Positions 50,086-59,403 of a stretch of DNA of 64,000 bases are shown here, piece by piece. The first letter of the stretch is position 1. Each line of letters starts with the position of its first letter. The notes below the pieces were generated by a model that saw only the letters and a list, made by a program, of their open reading frames with translations, was not told the origin of the DNA and did not search any database. The position numbers and the translations under genes are program-made. The stretch is from Micromonospora sp. NBC_01699. GTDB lineage: Bacteria; Actinomycetota; Actinomycetes; Mycobacteriales; Micromonosporaceae. The DNA is taken from positions 2,976,001 to 3,040,000 of the forward strand of contig NZ_CP109199.1 of assembly GCF_036250065.1 (NCBI RefSeq), read 5' to 3'.

Positions 50086-50835
50086 ATGGACGGGCTGACC
50101 GTGCTGCTGCTCGGCGGCACCGGCGAGGCCCGTCGGCTGGCCGCGCTGCTGGCCCGGGAGCGACCGGATCTGCGGGTGGTCACCTCGCTCGCCGGTCGGG
50201 TGGCCCAACCGGCGCTGCCCGAGGGTGAGGTACGCGTCGGCGGCTTCGGCGGGCCGGCGGGGCTGGTCGAGTGGCTGCGTCGGGAACGGGTCGGCGCGGT
50301 GCTGGACGTCACCCATCCGTTCGCCGCTCGGATGAGTGCCACGGCGGTGACCGCCTGCGCGGAGGTCGGCGTGCCACTGCTGGTCGTACGCCGACCGGGC
50401 TGGACCGCGCAGCCCGGTGACGCCTGGCGGCGGGTGCCGTCGCTGGAGGCCGCCGCCGAGACGGTCGCCGAACTGGGCGAGCGGGTCTTCCTCACCACCG
50501 GACGGCAGAGTCTCGCCGCCTTCGCCGGCCTGGACCGGCAGTGGTTCCTGGTCCGCTCGGTCGATCCGCCCGAGCCGCCGTTGCCGCGCCGGCTGACGGT
50601 GGTGCTGGATCGTGGCCCGTTCACCCTGGACGCTGAGCTGGACCTGCTGCACCGGTACGCCGTCGACGTGCTGGTCACCAAGGACAGTGGCGGGAGCATG
50701 ACGGCCGCGAAGTTGCACGCCGCCCGCCGGCTCGGCCTTCCGGTCGTCATGGTCGACCGGCCCCCGACCCCGCCCGCCGAAGAGGTGGAGCGCGTCGAGG
50801 ACGTCCTGCCCTGGCTGTTGCGCCGGTCCGGCTGA
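50086..50835 (+). CDS. cobK: Precorrin-6A / cobalt-precorrin-6A reductase
   Basis: A 249-residue NADPH-dependent reductase (CobK/CbiJ). It shows VLLLGGTGEARRLAALL at the start, VLDVTHPFAARMSATAV, FLTTGRQSLAAF and VTKDSGGSMTAAKLHAARRLGLPVVMVDRP. The ATG at 50086 follows GGGGGG rather than a typical GGAGG. It is divergent from cbiD across 47 bp, which leaves room for only minimal promoters. Confidence 0.93.
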   Translation: MDGLTVLLLGGTGEARRLAALLARERPDLRVVTSLAGRVAQPALPEGEVRVGGFGGPAGLVEWLRRERVGAVLDVTHPFAARMSATAVTACAEVGVPLLVVRRPGWTAQPGDAWRRVPSLEAAAETVAELGERVFLTTGRQSLAAFAGLDRQWFLVRSVDPPEPPLPRRLTVVLDRGPFTLDAELDLLHRYAVDVLVTKDSGGSMTAAKLHAARRLGLPVVMVDRPPTPPAEEVERVEDVLPWLLRRSG

Positions 50836-50885
50836 GCCGCGTCCGCCGCTTCCACCCCCTCGCGGTAGTGAGCCAGGTCGATGTA

Positions 50886-50934
50886 TTGACGGCTCGCAAC
50901 ATCGGCGTAACATTCCTTGGAGAGCGCTCTCCAA
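50886..50934 (+). promoter_or_regulatory. Promoter with perfect LacI-type operator for the DUF1996 gene
   Basis: A -35 TTGACG (50886-50891) and -10 TAACAT (50908-50913), spacing 16, are followed at once by the 18-bp perfect palindrome TTGGAGAGCGCTCTCCAA (50917-50934). The operator covers the expected transcription start, so bound repressor should block initiation. It is the best of four sites in the window. Confidence 0.85.
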
Positions 50935-51061
50935 CCGTACCGGTGACCGGCGCACGGGCAGCCCGCCGCGCCGCTGCTCGTACCGGTGCGGTGCCCCCAG
51001 TTCGGCGTGCCGCCGCCCGCCCGGGTGCGGCGGCGCGCCATCAAGCCATCCAGGAGCCCTC

Positions 51062-52477
51062 ATGTCATCCAGGTCCGCACCAGCCGGGACCAGACCCGAT
51101 CACCCCTTCCACCTTCGCCGGACGTTCGCCATGTTCGCGGCTCTCACCCTGGTCAGCGCGCTGATCGTGGTCACCGCGCCGACATCGCCCGCCGGCGCGG
51201 CCGTCAGTCTGCTCTCCCAGGGGCGCCCGACGACCTCGTCCACCGTGCAGAGCACCGGCACCCCGGCCGGCGCCGCCGTCGACGGCATCGCCGACACCCG
51301 CTGGTCCAGCGTTGCCACCGATCCGCAGTGGCTGCGGGTCGACCTCGGCGGCAGCGCCACCATCAGCCAGGTCGTGCTCCAGTGGGAGGCCGCCTACGCC
51401 CGCGCCTTCCAGATCCAGGTGTCCCCGGACGACGTCACCTGGACGTCCGTGTACACCACCGCCGCCGGATCCGGCGGCACCCAGACCCTGGCGGTGACCG
51501 GCACCGGCCGCTACGTCCGGATGTACGGCACCAGCCGCGCCACCGGCCACGGCTTCTCGCTCTGGGAGTTCAAGGTGTACGGCACACCGACGACCCCCAT
51601 CCCGCCACCGCCCGGATACGTCCCGGCCAACCCGCCGGTGACCGGGGTTACGCCGTCGACCGCCACCCCGCCGCACCGCTACTTCCACGAGTTCCAGGCC
51701 AACTGCACGGTGACCCGGGACCTGCCGGACGACCCGATCGTCTTCCCCGGTCTGGCCGGGGCGTCGCACATGCACACCTTCATGGGCAACACCACGACCG
51801 ACGCGAACAGCACCATCGGGTCGTTGCTCGCCGGTGGCACCTCCTGCAAGGTCCCCGGTGACAAGTCCGGCTACTGGATGCCCACCATGTACAACGGCAA
51901 CCAGGTGGTCAGCCCGATCGGCCACCAGGTTATCTACTACAAGACCGGCGTGATCGACTACACCAGCGTCCGGCCGTTCCCGACCGGCCTGCGGTACGTC
52001 GTGGGCAGTCCCACCGACACCGCCGCCCAGTTCCTGGCCGGCTCGGTGGAGGGCTGGGAGTGCGGGGAGAGCTTCCGCAACGCCGACTTCCCGGCCACCT
52101 GTCCGGCCGGCAGCCAGCTCAACGTCCGCTACCAGTCACCGAGCTGCTGGAACGGCCTCTACCTGGACACCCCCGACCACAAGAGCCACATGGCGTACCC
52201 GGTGGACGGGATCTGCCCGACCACCCATCCGGTGGCCGTACCGATGGTCGAGTTCAAGATGGCCTTCCCGGTCAGCGGCAACATGTCCCAGGTGAGGCTG
52301 GCCAGTGGCCGGGGCTACTCGTTCCACTACGACTTCTACAACGCGTGGCAGTCGCCGACGCTGGCCGCGATGGTCGGTCACTGCATCAACGGTGGTCTCC
52401 AGTGCGACGCCCGGGGCTACGACCAGTTCCACCCGGAGGCCGGAGCCGCCCTGAACGACCGCTACGAACTGCCGTAA
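51062..52477 (+). CDS. Secreted DUF1996 protein with discoidin-like module
   Basis: A 471-residue exported protein. A long signal peptide (to about 47, SPAGA), a discoidin/CBM-like module (about 48-175: [45 protein letters not shown]), a Pro linker and a DUF1996 domain (about 198-440) with FHEFQANCTVTRDLPDDPIV, ASHMHTFMG, and HKSHMAYPVDG. DUF1996 is found in fungal and actinobacterial secreted proteins; its activity is not established. The module is closely related to those of the GH16 enzyme nearby. It is under a LacI operator, so it belongs with the glucan-degrading enzymes. Confidence 0.88.
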   Translation: MSSRSAPAGTRPDHPFHLRRTFAMFAALTLVSALIVVTAPTSPAGAAVSLLSQGRPTTSSTVQSTGTPAGAAVDGIADTRWSSVATDPQWLRVDLGGSATISQVVLQWEAAYARAFQIQVSPDDVTWTSVYTTAAGSGGTQTLAVTGTGRYVRMYGTSRATGHGFSLWEFKVYGTPTTPIPPPPGYVPANPPVTGVTPSTATPPHRYFHEFQANCTVTRDLPDDPIVFPGLAGASHMHTFMGNTTTDANSTIGSLLAGGTSCKVPGDKSGYWMPTMYNGNQVVSPIGHQVIYYKTGVIDYTSVRPFPTGLRYVVGSPTDTAAQFLAGSVEGWECGESFRNADFPATCPAGSQLNVRYQSPSCWNGLYLDTPDHKSHMAYPVDGICPTTHPVAVPMVEFKMAFPVSGNMSQVRLASGRGYSFHYDFYNAWQSPTLAAMVGHCINGGLQCDARGYDQFHPEAGAALNDRYELP

Positions 52478-52500
52478 CCCGAACCGACGAGCACGGGCGA

Positions 52501-52526
52501 GGGGCCGCACGCGATCGTGCGGCCCC
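52501..52526. terminator. 26-bp palindromic terminator between convergent genes
   Basis: Perfect arms GGGGCCGCACG (52501-52511) and CGTGCGGCCCC (52516-52526) with loop CGAT, 24 bp past the DUF1996 stop and before the lacI end. Confidence 0.82.
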
Positions 52527-52609
52527 GTCGTCCGGCGTCCGTGCCGCGCCGCGTCGCGGCCGGAAGTGGACCGGATGACGGCCTTGTGCACACGGCTGGC
52601 GACCGACGG

Positions 52610-53671
52610 TCACGCCGACCGGCGTTGCACCAGGTTCGGGTCGAAGATCACCGAGGTGACGCGCAGCTCCGGGTCGTCGATCCGGGCCAGCAGCAGGCGC
52701 GCGCTCTCCGCCGCCATGTCCTCCAGTGGGTGCCGGATGGTGGTCAGTGGCGGACGGGCGGCGAGCGCGGCGCTGCTGTCGTCGAAGCCGATCACGGCCA
52801 CCTCGTCCGGCACCCGACGACCGGCCTCCCGCAGCGCCACCAGCGCTCCCTGGGCCATCAGGTCGTTGGCGACAAAGATGCCGTCGAGCGTCGGGTGCTG
52901 CCGGTGGAGCAGGTGCATGGCCTGCTCGCCGCTGTCGTGGGTGAAGTTGCCGGCGATGGAGGGTACATAGGGGTAGCCGTGGCGGGCCATCGCCCGCCGG
53001 AACCCGCCGATCCGGTCCTGACTGGCCGGAACGTCCACCGGGCCGCTGATCATGCCGATTCGTTGGCAGCCCCGGGCGACCAGGTGGTCGGCGGCGAGTG
53101 CGGCACCGCTGTCGTTGGCGACGTCGACGTAGCTGAGCGGTAGCGGGGTGGCCGGCCGGCCGATCAGCACCGCGGCGAGACCGGCGTCGGCCATCAGTCC
53201 CGGCAGGGAGTCCTGCGGGTGCAGGGAGAGGACGACCGCGCCGTCGGCCTGGCCCTGGCGCAGGTCACCGACGAGCCGGACCCTGGCCGGCTGGGTGCCG
53301 ACCAGTTGCAGCGCCAGTTGGAGGCCGAGTGGGCGCAGCACGCTCATCAGTCCGCCGACCACCCGGCCGAAGAACGGGTCGGCGAAGAAGCGGCTCATGA
53401 ACGGGTCGTCGTCGTGGTCCTCGGCATCGGAGACGACCAGGGCGATCGTGCCGGTACGGCGGGTGACCAGGGACCTGGCCGCCCGGTTCGGCACGTAGCC
53501 GGTCACCTCGACGGCGTGCCAGACCACCTCGTGCAGTTGTGGGTCGACGTTGCGGATCCCGTTGACGACCCGCGAGACGGTGGCCCGGGAGACGCCCGCG
53601 ACCCGGGCCACGTCCTCCAGTGTGGGCAGCCGGGCACCGGCTCGGGTCTCACCGGTCATCGAGGGCGGCAC
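52610..53671 (-). CDS. LacI-family transcriptional repressor of the glucan regulon
   Basis: A 353-residue regulator with an N-terminal helix-turn-helix (LPTLEDVARVAGVSRATVSR, about 15-34), a hinge (NRAARSLVTRRTGTIALVVS) and a periplasmic-binding-like ligand domain (IGMISGPVDVPASQDRIGGFRRAM, GIFVANDLMAQGALVAL, VIGFDDSS). The start is GTG 53671 or ATG 53659; a TATAAA box at 53689-53694 (minus) precedes both. An operator of the shared type lies at 53705-53720 in its own promoter, so it is probably autoregulated. The inducer is likely a beta-glucan oligosaccharide, by analogy with the controlled genes. Confidence 0.93.
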   Translation of the reverse strand: MPPSMTGETRAGARLPTLEDVARVAGVSRATVSRVVNGIRNVDPQLHEVVWHAVEVTGYVPNRAARSLVTRRTGTIALVVSDAEDHDDDPFMSRFFADPFFGRVVGGLMSVLRPLGLQLALQLVGTQPARVRLVGDLRQGQADGAVVLSLHPQDSLPGLMADAGLAAVLIGRPATPLPLSYVDVANDSGAALAADHLVARGCQRIGMISGPVDVPASQDRIGGFRRAMARHGYPYVPSIAGNFTHDSGEQAMHLLHRQHPTLDGIFVANDLMAQGALVALREAGRRVPDEVAVIGFDDSSAALAARPPLTTIRHPLEDMAAESARLLLARIDDPELRVTSVIFDPNLVQRRSA

Positions 53672-53704
53672 CGATGCTCATGCCGGCATTTATAGCACGG
53701 CGGA

Positions 53705-53720
53705 TGGAGAGCGCTCTCCA
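53705..53720. promoter_or_regulatory. LacI operator in the lacI promoter
   Basis: Perfect 16-bp palindrome TGGAGAGCGCTCTCCA. It overlaps the expected -35 region of the minus-strand lacI promoter, whose -10 is TATAAA (53694-53689). Bound repressor would block its own synthesis. Confidence 0.85.
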
Positions 53721-53737
53721 ATCGATTGGCGGTCGGC

Positions 53738-53774
53738 GGGGATGGCGGGCGCCCGACCGGCACCCGCCATCCCC
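53738..53774 (-). terminator. Terminator of the GH16 enzyme gene
   Basis: Perfect 12-bp arms GGGGATGGCGGG (53738-53749) and CCCGCCATCCCC (53763-53774) with a 13-nt loop, 19 bp past the stop of the upstream-reading enzyme gene and before the lacI operator. It keeps lacI independent of that transcript. Confidence 0.8.
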
Positions 53775-53793
53775 TCCCGTGCCCCGGGAGCGG

Positions 53794-56700
53794 TCAGCGG
53801 TAGACGCCGAACTCCCACAGCGAATACCCGTACCCGGTGGCCCGTTCGGTGCCGTTCATCCGTACGTATCTGCCGGTGCCGGAGATGGCGAGACTGTCGA
53901 AGCCACCGTTGCCGCTGGTGGTCGAGTAGACAGTGGTCCAGGTGGCACCGTCGGTCGAGGTCTGGATCTGGTACGACCTCGCGTACGCCGCCTCCCACGC
54001 CAGTTGTACGTGGTTGAAGGTGGTGACCGTACCGAGGTCGACCTGGATCGAGGCCGCTCCGACCCACTCACTCGCCCAGCGGGTGCCGAAGTTGCCGTCC
54101 ACCGCGTACGACGGCAGTTGTGGCCCGGTCGGCCCGGTCGGCTGGTACGACGACGCCGTCGCCGGCTTGCCCAGCGCCACGTTGGTGCCGGGTACGGTCG
54201 GCGGCACCACCCGGAACGAGCGCTGCTCGATGCCGACGTTGCCGTGACCGTCGAACGCGTACACGTAGACCAGCCAGACGCCGAGCTGTTCCGGCGCCCG
54301 TACGGTGAATCGCCCGTTGCCGGTCTCGGTGAAGCTGACGTGGTCGAACCCGCGGTTGGCGTTGATGTGCTTGCTGTTGACCATCAGGTTGTAGCGGATC
54401 AGGTCCTGCTGCGGATCGGTCGCGGCCACCTCGACGGTGAACTGCCCGCCGGCCGGCACCGAGGTCGGCGAGCCGACCGTCATGGCGGTGATCTCCGGCG
54501 GTGTGTTCGCCGACGCCTGCCCGGTGTACGCCTGCCGCAGCGCGTGGTAGCCGAGCCGGCGCCAGCCGCCGGTGGTGACGTTCAGCCAGACCCCGCCGAA
54601 GTCGTTCTCCAACCCGTAGTGGAACTCGGTCGCGCCGAGCGCCACCCCCGGATGCGCCTTGATCGCGTTCCAGCTCGCCGTGTAGCCGGCCCGTTTCTCC
54701 AGGTCGGACGGCTCCTTGGCGACGCCGTTCGGGTCCGGGTCGACCTCCCACTCACCGGCCGGTCCGGCCTCGGTGACCAGGTACGGCTTCGTGTAACCAC
54801 CGGCGATCCAGTCGGTCTTCACCGTGCCGATCGCGCCGTACGCGTTGACCGCCAGCAGGTCCAGCGCCGGCGCGTACGTCCGGTAGTAGGGCCAGGCCCC
54901 GGTCCACGCGTCGGTGGAGGTGACCGGGTGGTTCGGGTCGGCGGCGTGGATCGCCACCGCGACCTCGTTGACGAACCGCGCGTACGCCACCCGCCGCGCC
55001 TCGACCTCGGCGGCCGGCAACCCGTGATCCTGCATGGTCAGGATCACCTCGTTGCCCACGTCCCACATCAGCACGCCCTGGTAGCCCTTGAGCGCGTTGA
55101 CCCGGGCCACGATCTCGTTCTTGGCGGCGGTCTTGTACGCGGTGTCGTTGACGTAGTCCGCGCCCTGGTTGAGCCAGTGCCCGACGACCACCTTGATGCC
55201 CTGCTGCGCGGCCCGGTTGAGCAGCGTCGGGGTCTGCGCGTCGTCCACGCCCCAGGTGCGGATGGTGTTCACGCCCGCGTTCTTCAGGTCGCGCATGTAC
55301 CCGTCGGCCGCCGCCTGCGGCGGACCGTAGGTGAGCCCCTTCACCTCGTACGCTGCGCCGTTGACCTGTAGTTGCCAGTTGCCCTGGCTGCCGGTGACCC
55401 GGACCACGCTCGGCCCGGCCGGGGTGGCCGGGTCGGTCATCGCGGGCGGGACGGTGCCGGTGGCGCGGGCGACGGTCACCGAGTCGACGCTCAGCGTGCC
55501 GCCGGAGACGGTCTGCGGGGTCGGGGTGCTCTGGCCGGCGACCGCGTTCGGCAGCGAGCCGCCGATGGCGAGGTCGAACCGCAGATAGAAGGCGTGTTGC
55601 ACGGCCGCCTGCCAGGCGGTCACACCGACCTGGCTCTGCCGGACCACCCAGGTCTGCCGGCCGTCGAGGTAGAACCGGATCTCCTCGTCGGTCTTCGTCC
55701 GGTCGATCACCTGGGCGTACTCGTGGTAGCCGGTCTGGCAGCCGGTGCAGCTCGCCAGCCCGCTGGTCCGACCGTTGTACTCGTTGCACACGCCCTCCGG
55801 TGCGGTGCCGCAGTGCAGGGTCTGGGAGAGCTGGCTGCGACCGTTGACGTCGGTCATGATGTCGGTCTCGCCGACGCCCGGCCAGTTGTTGAAGTTGCCC
55901 CGGTACGCCGACCCGGTGGCCCGGAAACCCGGCCAGTAACCGAGCGCGTTCGCCCCGTCCGGCTGCTTGAGCACCGCGCTGAACTTCAGCAGCTCACCGG
56001 GGCGGGGGGTGAAGTCGGCGCGCTGGGTCTCGATCCGACCCGAGGTCCAGTTGCCGGCCCCGTCCCGGATCGCCCGCAGGTTGAGCCGCCCGGCGCCGTC
56101 GAGAGAGACGTTGGCGGTCGACGCGCTCGCCGTCTCGACCGAGCCGGTGCCCCAGTTCGGCGCCCCGCCGGGATACTGCGTCCCGGTCCGGAGCAACCAG
56201 TTGGCCGCCGACGGGCCGGTGTTCGCCGGCCCGGTGAAGTCGTCGGTCCAGAGCGTGGTCCAGTCGCCGGGGACCGGGTCGGTCGGTCCGGGTGTGGTGG
56301 GCGTCGGGGTGGGGGTGTCGGTCCCGGTGCGCAGCTGTAGTTCGTACAGCGAGTAGCCGTAGCCGCTGGCCCGAACGGTGCCGTACATCCGCAGGTAGCG
56401 GCCGGTGGCGGTGAGCGGGATGGTCTGGGTGCCGCCGGTGCCGGTGGTCGTGGTGTACACGGCGGTCCAGGTGGTCCCGTCAGTCGAGGTCTGAATCTGG
56501 TACGCGCTGGCGTACGCGCCCTCCCAGATCAGGGTGACCTGACAGATCGGTTGCACGGTGCCGAGGTCGACGCGCAGCCACTGCGGGTCCGACCACTCCG
56601 AGGACCAGCGGGTGGCGGGGTTGCCGTCCACGGCCGCAGCGGCGGGTGTGTCCACGGCCTGGGCGGACGAGGCGGTGGCGGGACGGCCGAGGGCGGCGTT

Positions 56701-57267
56701 GCCGGTGCCGCAGCCGCCGGTCGGGTTGGGAGTGGGGGTGGCGCCGGTGGTGCCGTACACCTGGAGTTCGTAGAGCGAGTAGCCGTAGGTGCTGGACCGG
56801 GCGGTGCCGTACAGGCGCAGGTGGCGGCCGGTGCCGGTGACCGGGATGGTCTGGGTGCCGCCGGTGCCGGTGGTGGTGGAGTAGACGGTGGTCCAGGTGA
56901 TCGTGTCGGCCGAGGTCTGGAGTTGGAACGCGCGGGCGTGGGCGCCCTCCCACCGCAGGACCACCTGGTTGATGGTGGCGGTGCTGCCCAGGTCGACCCG
57001 GATCCACTGTGGGTCGGACCACTGGCTCGACCAGCGGGTGCCGGGGTCGCCGTCGACCGCCGCCGAGGCGGGGGTGTCGGCGGCCTGGTCCGACGACGAC
57101 ACCACCGGACGGCCCTGGGACAGCAGCACATCGGCGGCGCTGGCCGGTGGCGGCGCCACGACCAGGTAGGCGGTGACCAGCGCGAGCAGGGCGACCGGTA
57201 GCAGGAGCTGCCAGCGTGGGGCTGGGACGGTCCGGCCGGCTGATGGGGGTGGGGGAACCGGGTACAC
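53794..57267 (-). CDS. Secreted multidomain glycosidase: two discoidin modules, GH16-like domain, GH2/GH5-type TIM barrel, third discoidin module
   Basis: An 1157-residue exported protein. GTG 57267 follows AGGAG at 6 nt and opens a signal peptide (to about 45). Two discoidin-like modules (about 47-170, 185-315) are followed by a GH16-like beta-jelly roll (about 330-580), a TIM-barrel domain (about 600-905) with GNEV (Glu740, presumed acid/base) and [10 protein letters not shown] (Glu833, presumed nucleophile), an Ig-like domain, and a third discoidin-like module at the C-terminus. In the GH16 part the active-site strand reads GETDIMTD: the nucleophile Glu467 and Asp469 are kept, but the acid/base position is Thr472. 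A beta-1,3-glucan substrate is likely but inferred. It is controlled by the LacI operator at 57338. Confidence 0.85.
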   Translation of the reverse strand: MYPVPPPPSAGRTVPAPRWQLLLPVALLALVTAYLVVAPPPASAADVLLSQGRPVVSSSDQAADTPASAAVDGDPGTRWSSQWSDPQWIRVDLGSTATINQVVLRWEGAHARAFQLQTSADTITWTTVYSTTTGTGGTQTIPVTGTGRHLRLYGTARSSTYGYSLYELQVYGTTGATPTPNPTGGCGTGNAALGRPATASSAQAVDTPAAAAVDGNPATRWSSEWSDPQWLRVDLGTVQPICQVTLIWEGAYASAYQIQTSTDGTTWTAVYTTTTGTGGTQTIPLTATGRYLRMYGTVRASGYGYSLYELQLRTGTDTPTPTPTTPGPTDPVPGDWTTLWTDDFTGPANTGPSAANWLLRTGTQYPGGAPNWGTGSVETASASTANVSLDGAGRLNLRAIRDGAGNWTSGRIETQRADFTPRPGELLKFSAVLKQPDGANALGYWPGFRATGSAYRGNFNNWPGVGETDIMTDVNGRSQLSQTLHCGTAPEGVCNEYNGRTSGLASCTGCQTGYHEYAQVIDRTKTDEEIRFYLDGRQTWVVRQSQVGVTAWQAAVQHAFYLRFDLAIGGSLPNAVAGQSTPTPQTVSGGTLSVDSVTVARATGTVPPAMTDPATPAGPSVVRVTGSQGNWQLQVNGAAYEVKGLTYGPPQAAADGYMRDLKNAGVNTIRTWGVDDAQTPTLLNRAAQQGIKVVVGHWLNQGADYVNDTAYKTAAKNEIVARVNALKGYQGVLMWDVGNEVILTMQDHGLPAAEVEARRVAYARFVNEVAVAIHAADPNHPVTSTDAWTGAWPYYRTYAPALDLLAVNAYGAIGTVKTDWIAGGYTKPYLVTEAGPAGEWEVDPDPNGVAKEPSDLEKRAGYTASWNAIKAHPGVALGATEFHYGLENDFGGVWLNVTTGGWRRLGYHALRQAYTGQASANTPPEITAMTVGSPTSVPAGGQFTVEVAATDPQQDLIRYNLMVNSKHINANRGFDHVSFTETGNGRFTVRAPEQLGVWLVYVYAFDGHGNVGIEQRSFRVVPPTVPGTNVALGKPATASSYQPTGPTGPQLPSYAVDGNFGTRWASEWVGAASIQVDLGTVTTFNHVQLAWEAAYARSYQIQTSTDGATWTTVYSTTSGNGGFDSLAISGTGRYVRMNGTERATGYGYSLWEFGVYR

Positions 57268-57337
57268 GGTGGACTCCTGCCTCTCGACGACCAGGGGTCG
57301 CGGCGGGTGGGATCGGCGGGGGATGGGCCGGTGTCGA

Positions 57338-57393
57338 TTGGAGAGCGCTCTCCGTATGGTCGAAGTGTTACGCCGGCTTTTCCGGCATGTCAA
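57338..57393 (-). promoter_or_regulatory. Promoter and LacI operator of the GH16/TIM-barrel gene
   Basis: On the minus strand, TTGACA (57393-57388) and TAACAC (57370-57365) are spaced 17 bp. The operator core GGAGAGCGCTCTCC (57340-57353) lies just downstream, where it covers the region after the start of transcription. Confidence 0.85.
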
Positions 57394-57487
57394 GAGAGTC
57401 ATCGATGGATGGTGCTCGTTCTCGGTCGGATCCGGGCCGGGTTCGCCGGCTCGCCGCTCCGGGGGCGATCCGCGACCCCGCCACGCC

Positions 57488-57543
57488 TTGACACGGTTGC
57501 CCGACGCACGGGACCCTGACGGGGCTATGGGAGAGCGCTCTCC
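57488..57543 (+). promoter_or_regulatory. Promoter and LacI operator of the beta-glucosidase gene
   Basis: TTGACA at 57488-57493 is a good -35; the -10 is weak (GACCCT, 57512-57517, spacing 18). The operator core GGAGAGCGCTCTCC lies at 57530-57543, 43 bp before the ATG. Together with the site at 57340 this makes a divergent, doubly controlled region. Confidence 0.78.
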
Positions 57544-57586
57544 ACCGTGCTCTTCGTGGTCCTCGTCGCAGAAGCTGGGAGATCGG

Positions 57587-59017
57587 ATGAGCACCCTCGG
57601 GCTAACGGAGACGCTCGCCGGCGGTCGCCGGGCCGCACTACCGTTCCCGGCCGACTTCTGGTGGGGAGCCGCGACCGCCGCGTACCAGATCGAGGGCGCG
57701 GTCACCGAGGCCGGTCGTACCCCGTCGATCTGGGACGTGTTCGCCGCGACGCCGGGCCGGATCGACGACGGCAGCACCGGCGAGAACGCGACCGACCACT
57801 TCCACCGCTACCGCGAGGACGTCGCGCTGATGGCCGAACTCGGCCTGGCCGCGTACCGGTTCTCGGTCTCCTGGCCCAGGGTCCGCCGAGCCGGCGGCGT
57901 CGGGGTCAACGCCGCCGGACTCGACTTCTACGACCGTCTGGTCGACGCGCTGCTCGCCGCCGGGATCAGCCCGGTCGCCACGCTCTACCACTGGGACCTG
58001 CCGCAGGAACTGGAGCAGGCCGGCGGCTGGACCAACCGCGACACCGCCTTCCGCTTCGCCGACTACGCCGCCGCCGTCGCCGGCCGGCTCGGCGACCGGG
58101 TACGACTGTGGAACACCCTCAACGAACCGTGGTGCTCGGCCTTCCTCGGCTACGGCTCGGGCGGCCACGCCCCCGGCCGGACCAGCCACCGCGAGGCGTT
58201 GACCGCCGCCCACCACCTGCTGCTCGCGCACGGTCTCGCCACCGGAGCGCTGCGCGCCGCCGCGATCACCGGCCAGGTCGGCATCGCCCTCAACGCCGGC
58301 ACGGTGCGGCCGGTGTCGAACACCGCCGCCGACCTCGACGCGGCCCGGCGCATCGACGGACTGCTCAATCGGATCTTCTTCGACCCGCTGCTGCGCGGCG
58401 CCTACCCGGCCGACGTCCAGGCGGACACCGCCGGCATCACCGACTGGGCCTTCGTCCGTCCCGGCGATCTCGCCGTGATCAGCACCCCGATCGACGCGCT
58501 CGGCGTCAACTACTACCAACCCGACCTGGTCGGCGCGGCCGAGGCGGGAGCAACCGATCCCCGCACGCCCTATCCGACCGCGCAGGACATCGTTTTCCAC
58601 CCGACGCCCGGTCCGGTGACCGACATGGGTTGGTCGATCGACCCCACCGGCCTGCGCGAACTGCTGCTGCGGATTCGCCGCGACTACGGCGACATCCCGA
58701 TGTACGTGACCGAGAACGGCGCCGCGTACGCCGACCGGGTCACACCGGACGGGCGGGTGCCCGACCCGGAGCGGATCGACTACCTGTACGCCCACCTCGC
58801 CGCCGCGCACGAGGCGATCGCGGCCGGGGTGGACCTACGGGGCTACTTCGTCTGGTCCCTGCTGGACAACTTCGAGTGGGGGTACGGCTACACCAAGCGG
58901 TTCGGGTTGGTCCACGTCGACTACGCCACCCAGGCCCGCACGCTGAAGGACAGCGCCCACTGGTACCGGAGGGTAATCGCGGCCGGCGGTGTTGTCGCCC
59001 GCTTGCCGTACGAGTGA
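57587..59017 (+). CDS. GH1 beta-glucosidase
   Basis: A 476-residue enzyme of glycoside hydrolase family 1: [19 protein letters not shown] near the start, acid/base Glu180 in TLNEPW, nucleophile Glu376 in YVTENGAAY, and [23 protein letters not shown] near the end. No signal peptide is visible, so it works in the cytoplasm on imported disaccharides or oligosaccharides. The ATG at 57587 follows GGGAGA. It is divergent from the GH16 enzyme, with its own LacI operator. No sugar importer lies beside it. Confidence 0.95.
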   Translation: MSTLGLTETLAGGRRAALPFPADFWWGAATAAYQIEGAVTEAGRTPSIWDVFAATPGRIDDGSTGENATDHFHRYREDVALMAELGLAAYRFSVSWPRVRRAGGVGVNAAGLDFYDRLVDALLAAGISPVATLYHWDLPQELEQAGGWTNRDTAFRFADYAAAVAGRLGDRVRLWNTLNEPWCSAFLGYGSGGHAPGRTSHREALTAAHHLLLAHGLATGALRAAAITGQVGIALNAGTVRPVSNTAADLDAARRIDGLLNRIFFDPLLRGAYPADVQADTAGITDWAFVRPGDLAVISTPIDALGVNYYQPDLVGAAEAGATDPRTPYPTAQDIVFHPTPGPVTDMGWSIDPTGLRELLLRIRRDYGDIPMYVTENGAAYADRVTPDGRVPDPERIDYLYAHLAAAHEAIAAGVDLRGYFVWSLLDNFEWGYGYTKRFGLVHVDYATQARTLKDSAHWYRRVIAAGGVVARLPYE

Positions 59018-59403
59018 CGCACGGTGGCGCGACCGTGTCGTTGAAGCCGCTTCGGTGGGTTTGTCTTCACCGTTTGTGATCTTCCCTTTACATCCAGGCG
59101 TAGGTTGACCTAGTGTTCCGGCGCACTGTCCGGTGATCACGGGGGTCATGGTGACAAAAGCGCGCTTCTTCATGCCTGTCGGTCGGACCGCTTCGGGTCG
59201 GCCTCGACGGTTGTCGACCTCGCTGGCATCCGCCGCGTTCGGGGAGCCTTTCGCCGCACGGTCCACGCAGGTGTAGTCCGCCACCGGTACTCGACCCGTC
59301 GATCCGGCCCTTCCGGCTGTTCCGGGTCACCCGTGTGTCCGGCCGATCCGAGTCTCACCGCGACGGTGCCCTTCCGACCAAAAGTTGATCATGATGATTT
59401 GAG
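59018..59403. other. Intergenic region upstream of the LamG protein gene
   Basis: About 390 bp with moderate GC and AT-richer patches at 59060-59120 and 59370-59403. It probably holds the terminator of the beta-glucosidase gene and the promoter of the next gene, but I see no strong hairpin or -35/-10 pair. Confidence 0.3.
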
